This document shows, piece by piece, positions 60,536-64,000 of a stretch of 64,000 bases of DNA; positions within the stretch are counted from its first letter, which is position 1, and every line of letters begins with the position of its first letter. Source of the stretch: Candidatus Vicinibacter affinis (GTDB taxonomy: Bacteria > Bacteroidota > Bacteroidia > Chitinophagales > Saprospiraceae); contig JADJNH010000007.1 of assembly GCA_016714365.1 (NCBI GenBank), forward strand, positions 620,001 through 684,000. Reading direction: 5' to 3'. A model generated the notes under the pieces. That model did not search any database, had not been told where the DNA came from, and saw only the letters and a list, made by a program, of their open reading frames with translations. The position numbers and the translations under genes were made by a program.

Positions 60536-62839
60536 TTAGTACTTTGCCACTTTTCTCCACTGCACTTCTCCGGTGGTTTTATCGGTAACAATTATCAGGT
60601 AGATACCGCTCGGCACGTGACGTACATCAATAGTTGCTATACCTTCTGTGATTGGAATGGACTTTTGATACCCATTAATTGCAGAAGTTAGTGTAAGTAG
60701 GCAGTTAGTTGTTAACCCCGATACTTGTATAACATCGTTGGTTATGCTTGGCCACACGTTGATATTGAAATTTGGAGTAAGCGTTTCAACGGTTGATACT
60801 GTACTTTTAACTAGAACATCAAATTCATCCACAGCCAAGCCACCATTTTTATCTAATGCCATAACATACACTGCAGTTCGCCCTTCTTTACTACCCGTAA
60901 GTATGAGTTTTTGATTCTCAATTTTTGCGTTGATAAGAGTTGTATCGTTACTTGTTACAAACAACAATAACGAGTCGCCTTTACTATCTGCAAATACTTC
61001 AGGCAAGTTTATAGTATGAGTTCCAAACCCTTTGGCTAATTCAACATCGTAAATAGCTTTAACTACTTTCGGAGATTCATCAGTTAATACTCTTTTAGGC
61101 TTCCAGTAATAATAATTCATGTATTTAAAACCTAAGGTAAATACACCACAATCGGCATTAACATTAATCAGTTGGAATTTTTCATTTGGAGGTGAACTGT
61201 TTTGAGTAGTAGTTAGATATTCATCCTTCGCAGTTGGAATAAGTGTTAAGGAGTCACTTGCGCTATTCTTCCACACAATTTCGCCCTGTGTTTTTATCAT
61301 AGCACCTGTATGCTGTACACTTGTATTTGGTACTCGTTCATACCTACCTAATGCTATCTCTATAGGAACTGCATTACGCATCAAGCCAAATCTTTTTTTG
61401 TAATACTCACCTCCGAATTTTAGAGAAACAACTCCCGGGTACACATCACCTTCAACAGTCCTGAATAGTTCTAAAAAGAAATGCTGTCCCGGATACGGAC
61501 AATCATTTCCGGTTTTCAGTTTGCCTTCCGTAAAGCTTGGAGTAACTTGCCATTGAACATTGGCTTTGTTTTTCCAGTAGTACTCACCATTTTCAATAAT
61601 GATATTTCCTTCGTGCCAAGTGTTCTGGATAACATCTAATGAATACGGACCAACCAATTCATCCATGCTAAGACGAGTATATTCATTTTTTATACTGTTA
61701 TCAATTCTGGTAATTAGTTTGGTTGCCAAAGGAGTACATTGAGGTTGTAGTTTCTTATGCAATGTCTCTGAATAGTAATCTGTTTCAAATTGTCCAACAA
61801 AGTTTGATGGCCAAAAACTTCTATCAAACCAATCATGTCCCTTTACTTCTAATTTCAGTTCCGGATAAATACGATACAGATGGTGGAAGAACTCATGCTG
61901 AAGCCATTGTGGTAAATAAACTCTTCTTTCTATATCGGTGTAATTTCCTTTCCCAAGATGTGCCGGTTTGCGCATTACCCACTTATCATCGGCAATAAAC
62001 ACCGGACCGCCTTTACTGTCCGCTCCCATACCACCTGTAATAAACGACTCGTCATCAAACACCGGAAAATCAGGTACGTGTGATGGATAATTAATCATAA
62101 ACCAATCAGTGCTATCTTTGGCTGCGTCGGTTAATGCTCCCCATACCGGTTCTATATTATCATACGCTAAATAGGGCTTTGTTGTGGTTACTTTTACCGG
62201 AAGGCACAGCGTGTCAATTTCAATAAATCCTATCTGTAATTCCAATGCTCCATTCGTTATAGCTTTTACATATCGGGTAAATAAATCCAAGGACTGCCGT
62301 ATTATCCGGTAGTTATTTTCTTTAAGCTTAGGGTTTAATGAATGAGTAACAAATGTTCCCGTACCATTTTGCAATTCGGATTTTGTAGTTGGCTGAATAC
62401 CTTTGGAGCAACCCACTAATACAATATTCATGTTAACTTTTTTTACCTTAGCATTAGGATTAGGGTTGAGCCCATACGCAATGATATCCTCCATCATTCG
62501 CAAGCCATAATACCCATGTGGTGTGCCTACATTAGCACCATTCGGAGCAGTCCACACGTTCCACCATGCATTATGGCCGACAGGGTATATTTTGTACAAA
62601 TCATCAATCAATAACTTTGCCTGACTGTAGTTGTCCGCCTTTATTGCATCCTCTGCCTGAATAAACGTGGTTAACGCTTTTACTGAGTGAGCACTAAACG
62701 CACTCTTCCCACCATAACATTCATAAAATTGATCTAACGTTGTGGCTTCGCAATTGCCTTGTGCACGTACAGTAACCGAAAAAGAAAGAAAGAAAAGTGC
62801 AAGAACAACGAGCACTCTAAATAGATTGTTGATTGTCAT
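60536..62839 (-). CDS. Secreted HExxH metallopeptidase candidate with T9SS sorting domain
   Basis: 767 residues. Signal peptide (about 1-27). The catalytic-looking region has HEFFH at 315-319 in a LPQWLQHEFFHHLYRIYPE context with a downstream Glu, an MA-clan zinc motif. Middle repeats read like fibronectin or cadherin-type beta domains (about 590-690). The last 75 residues (NFNINVWPSITNDVIQVSGL ... SGIYLIIVTD) form a type A sorting domain. Probably exported and released or anchored; the substrate is unknown. Its C-terminal end borders a truncated repeat site and the IS element. Confidence 0.78.
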   Translation of the reverse strand: MTINNLFRVLVVLALFFLSFSVTVRAQGNCEATTLDQFYECYGGKSAFSAHSVKALTTFIQAEDAIKADNYSQAKLLIDDLYKIYPVGHNAWWNVWTAPNGANVGTPHGYYGLRMMEDIIAYGLNPNPNAKVKKVNMNIVLVGCSKGIQPTTKSELQNGTGTFVTHSLNPKLKENNYRIIRQSLDLFTRYVKAITNGALELQIGFIEIDTLCLPVKVTTTKPYLAYDNIEPVWGALTDAAKDSTDWFMINYPSHVPDFPVFDDESFITGGMGADSKGGPVFIADDKWVMRKPAHLGKGNYTDIERRVYLPQWLQHEFFHHLYRIYPELKLEVKGHDWFDRSFWPSNFVGQFETDYYSETLHKKLQPQCTPLATKLITRIDNSIKNEYTRLSMDELVGPYSLDVIQNTWHEGNIIIENGEYYWKNKANVQWQVTPSFTEGKLKTGNDCPYPGQHFFLELFRTVEGDVYPGVVSLKFGGEYYKKRFGLMRNAVPIEIALGRYERVPNTSVQHTGAMIKTQGEIVWKNSASDSLTLIPTAKDEYLTTTQNSSPPNEKFQLINVNADCGVFTLGFKYMNYYYWKPKRVLTDESPKVVKAIYDVELAKGFGTHTINLPEVFADSKGDSLLLFVTSNDTTLINAKIENQKLILTGSKEGRTAVYVMALDKNGGLAVDEFDVLVKSTVSTVETLTPNFNINVWPSITNDVIQVSGLTTNCLLTLTSAINGYQKSIPITEGIATIDVRHVPSGIYLIIVTDKTTGEVQWRKVAKY

Positions 62840-63037
62840 AAAGTTTTGGAATAGTGGCTATCAAACTTGTGTGCGTGAAGTATGCAAATGTACAACAAGA
62901 TAACAAAACTCCGGATTCGACGCACCGTTTTTTTGTATAAAGGTTCTCACAATTGCGGCCAATAAAACGGAAACAAAAAACGTGTTGCTTTAAGTTCTTG
63001 AACTTTTTGGCGACGAATAATTGTTGCCTGAAATCGA

Positions 63038-63172
63038 TTTGGCGCTTGGCGATGTGGCGGATTTTTAGTACAAAAGTTCAATAGAATTCCTGATGTTGAA
63101 CTATACAAAAATGTTTCATAGAAGCACTTCAGTCGCTATATTGCCAAACCGATGTTAGCTGTTCGTTGTTTT
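63038..63172 (-). repeat. attC-like site 17 (family B)
   Basis: GGCGATGTGGCGGATTTTTA ... ACAAAAGTTCA ... AGCACTTCAGTCGCTATATT ... GCCAAACCGATGTTAGC. It matches site 7 (43.4 kb) closely along its whole length. Arms ATCGATTTGGCGC and GCCAAACCGAT pair. It begins 10 nt after the 63182 gene. Confidence 0.78.
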
Positions 63173-63181
63173 TATTCAATA

Positions 63182-64000
63182 TTATTTCTTCCAATATGGA
63201 CTTATGATTTTCCCTTCTTTGTGACTTAAAATTAAGAGAATAACTGTCGCTATGAAACAGAAAGTTGTCGCTTGAATTGAACCCTCTGGTCCAAACTGTC
63301 CACCTGTAAACCATTCAGCACCTTCTATTTTTGAAGTTACCAATGTTTTTGAAATTGTATTTCCTGAAACATTTGCTCCGAATATTGCAGATTGTGTAAA
63401 ATTCCACGCAAAATGAATAGCAATTGGAAACCATAAATTTCGTGCATAAATATATGCAGATGCAAGTAAAAGTCCTGCTTGAATTGCAAGTCCAATAGCC
63501 GCTGTCATTGAACTATTAGGATTGGCAAGGTGCATTGCACCAAATATTACGGCTGAAATTATTAGTCCAAAATAACTACCTAATTTCTCCTCAGTAATTC
63601 TAAATATAATACCTCTCATTAAAGTTTCCTCAAAAATCGCAGAAGTAAATGCCATTGTCAAAGGTGGAACTAAAAAAAGAATTGGATTTATAGTAACAAT
63701 TGAATAACCGCCTTTCAAATAAATCACAAGAATTGTTAGGGATTGAAGCACAACACCTAAAATAATTCCTATTGTCAAACTTTTGATAATTCCATTTTTG
63801 GTGAATTCTGTAATTTCTCTCTTTTCGTAAAATGTGTATAAGTATATATACGAAACTATTGCAAGAATTGCAACCACAATTCCCGCTATTAAATTTTTTA
63901 TATCCTTGTCTAATACAGTTAGGTCTAAAAGTTTGCCAACCAAAAATTGTCCTACGCTAACTATTACGCCACAAACTAAAAGTCCAATTATTATTTTAGT
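63182..64000 (-). CDS. CPBP-family intramembrane metalloprotease, N-terminus outside window
   Basis: At least 272 residues; the frame is open to the window edge (19 more codons beyond the TTG at 63943), so the start is not seen. Six or more membrane helices. The motifs are EExxxR in AIFEETLMRGIIF, a FGAMHLANP helix and HFAWN near the C-terminus, as in other CAAX/Abi-type proteases. It is only distantly similar to the 49996 protein. It is the last gene of the array inside the window. Confidence 0.88.
   Translation of the reverse strand, partial: TKIIIGLLVCGVIVSVGQFLVGKLLDLTVLDKDIKNLIAGIVVAILAIVSYIYLYTFYEKREITEFTKNGIIKSLTIGIILGVVLQSLTILVIYLKGGYSIVTINPILFLVPPLTMAFTSAIFEETLMRGIIFRITEEKLGSYFGLIISAVIFGAMHLANPNSSMTAAIGLAIQAGLLLASAYIYARNLWFPIAIHFAWNFTQSAIFGANVSGNTISKTLVTSKIEGAEWFTGGQFGPEGSIQATTFCFIATVILLILSHKEGKIISPYWKK

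Noticed and set aside
37302..63172. Integron integrase or attI inside the window
   Set aside because: No tyrosine recombinase reading frame was found on either strand; the only recombinase-like protein is the IS3 DDE transposase.
1..64000. CRISPR arrays, rRNA or tRNA genes
   Set aside because: No regularly spaced identical short repeats with unique spacers, no tRNA cloverleaf or CCA-type ends, and no rRNA-like stretches were noticed by eye.

Overview
The window is a piece of a Bacteroidota chromosome, most likely Saprospiraceae or a close relative (inference). Evidence: type IX secretion (T9SS) sorting domains of both type A and type B, HYR/PKD/CUB surface proteins, Cys-ending lipoprotein signals, no Shine-Dalgarno-like start sites, and Bacteroidota-type promoters (TTG, about 20 nt, TAnnTTTG).

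Region 1 (1-10 kb) is ordinary chromosome: the tail of a NAD synthetase gene, an SPFH membrane protein, a 1,202-residue T9SS-secreted HYR/C-type-lectin/GEVED protein, a small outer-membrane-like protein, an isoaspartyl peptidase, DUF1801 and VOC proteins, and a TPR-TM-HTH regulator. Region 2 (10.4-19 kb) is a tight six-gene operon of higher GC: two lipoproteins, a Tat-signal phosphatase-superfamily/DUF1501-like protein broken by one frameshift, a cytochrome-c-like lipoprotein, a small lipoprotein and a 1,460-residue T9SS type B surface protein. It looks like a Bacteroidota counterpart of the planctomycete cytochrome/DUF1549/DUF1501 operons.

Region 3 (19-38 kb) mixes intact genes with many decayed ones. 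Intact: K+ channel, PD40 protein, tandem SRPBCC protein, methyltransferase, AraC regulator, threonine aldolase, DUF2177-DUF1295 pair, and a CheB-CheR-PAS-kinase with a response regulator. Decayed: HigB toxin, a T9SS tail, DUF1801, Dps, lipocalin, a small membrane protein and TspO. Some carry nonsense changes as well as indels, so not all can be sequencing errors.

Region 4 (about 37-64 kb) is the most unusual part. Almost every gene is on the minus strand and most are followed within about 0-80 nt of the stop codon by a related imperfect inverted repeat of about 75-180 bp. The repeats have TAAC/GTTA-type ends and family-specific cores. The layout, one gene plus one palindromic site all in one direction, is what an integron gene-cassette array without a visible integrase would look like. 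Cargo includes two Fic proteins, two CAAX-type membrane proteases, a HExxH protein, SDR proteins, a RidA-like lipoprotein, T9SS proteins and several unknowns. An isolated site of the same family, inverted, follows a HigBA toxin-antitoxin pair near 19.9 kb. Each Fic gene has its own helically phased direct repeats upstream. A three-gene MarR/DUF2024/protoglobin operon with a palindrome on its promoter, and a NarL-type two-component system truncated by an IS3-family element, lie at 55-60 kb.

All family calls come from reading translations by eye; no database search was run.
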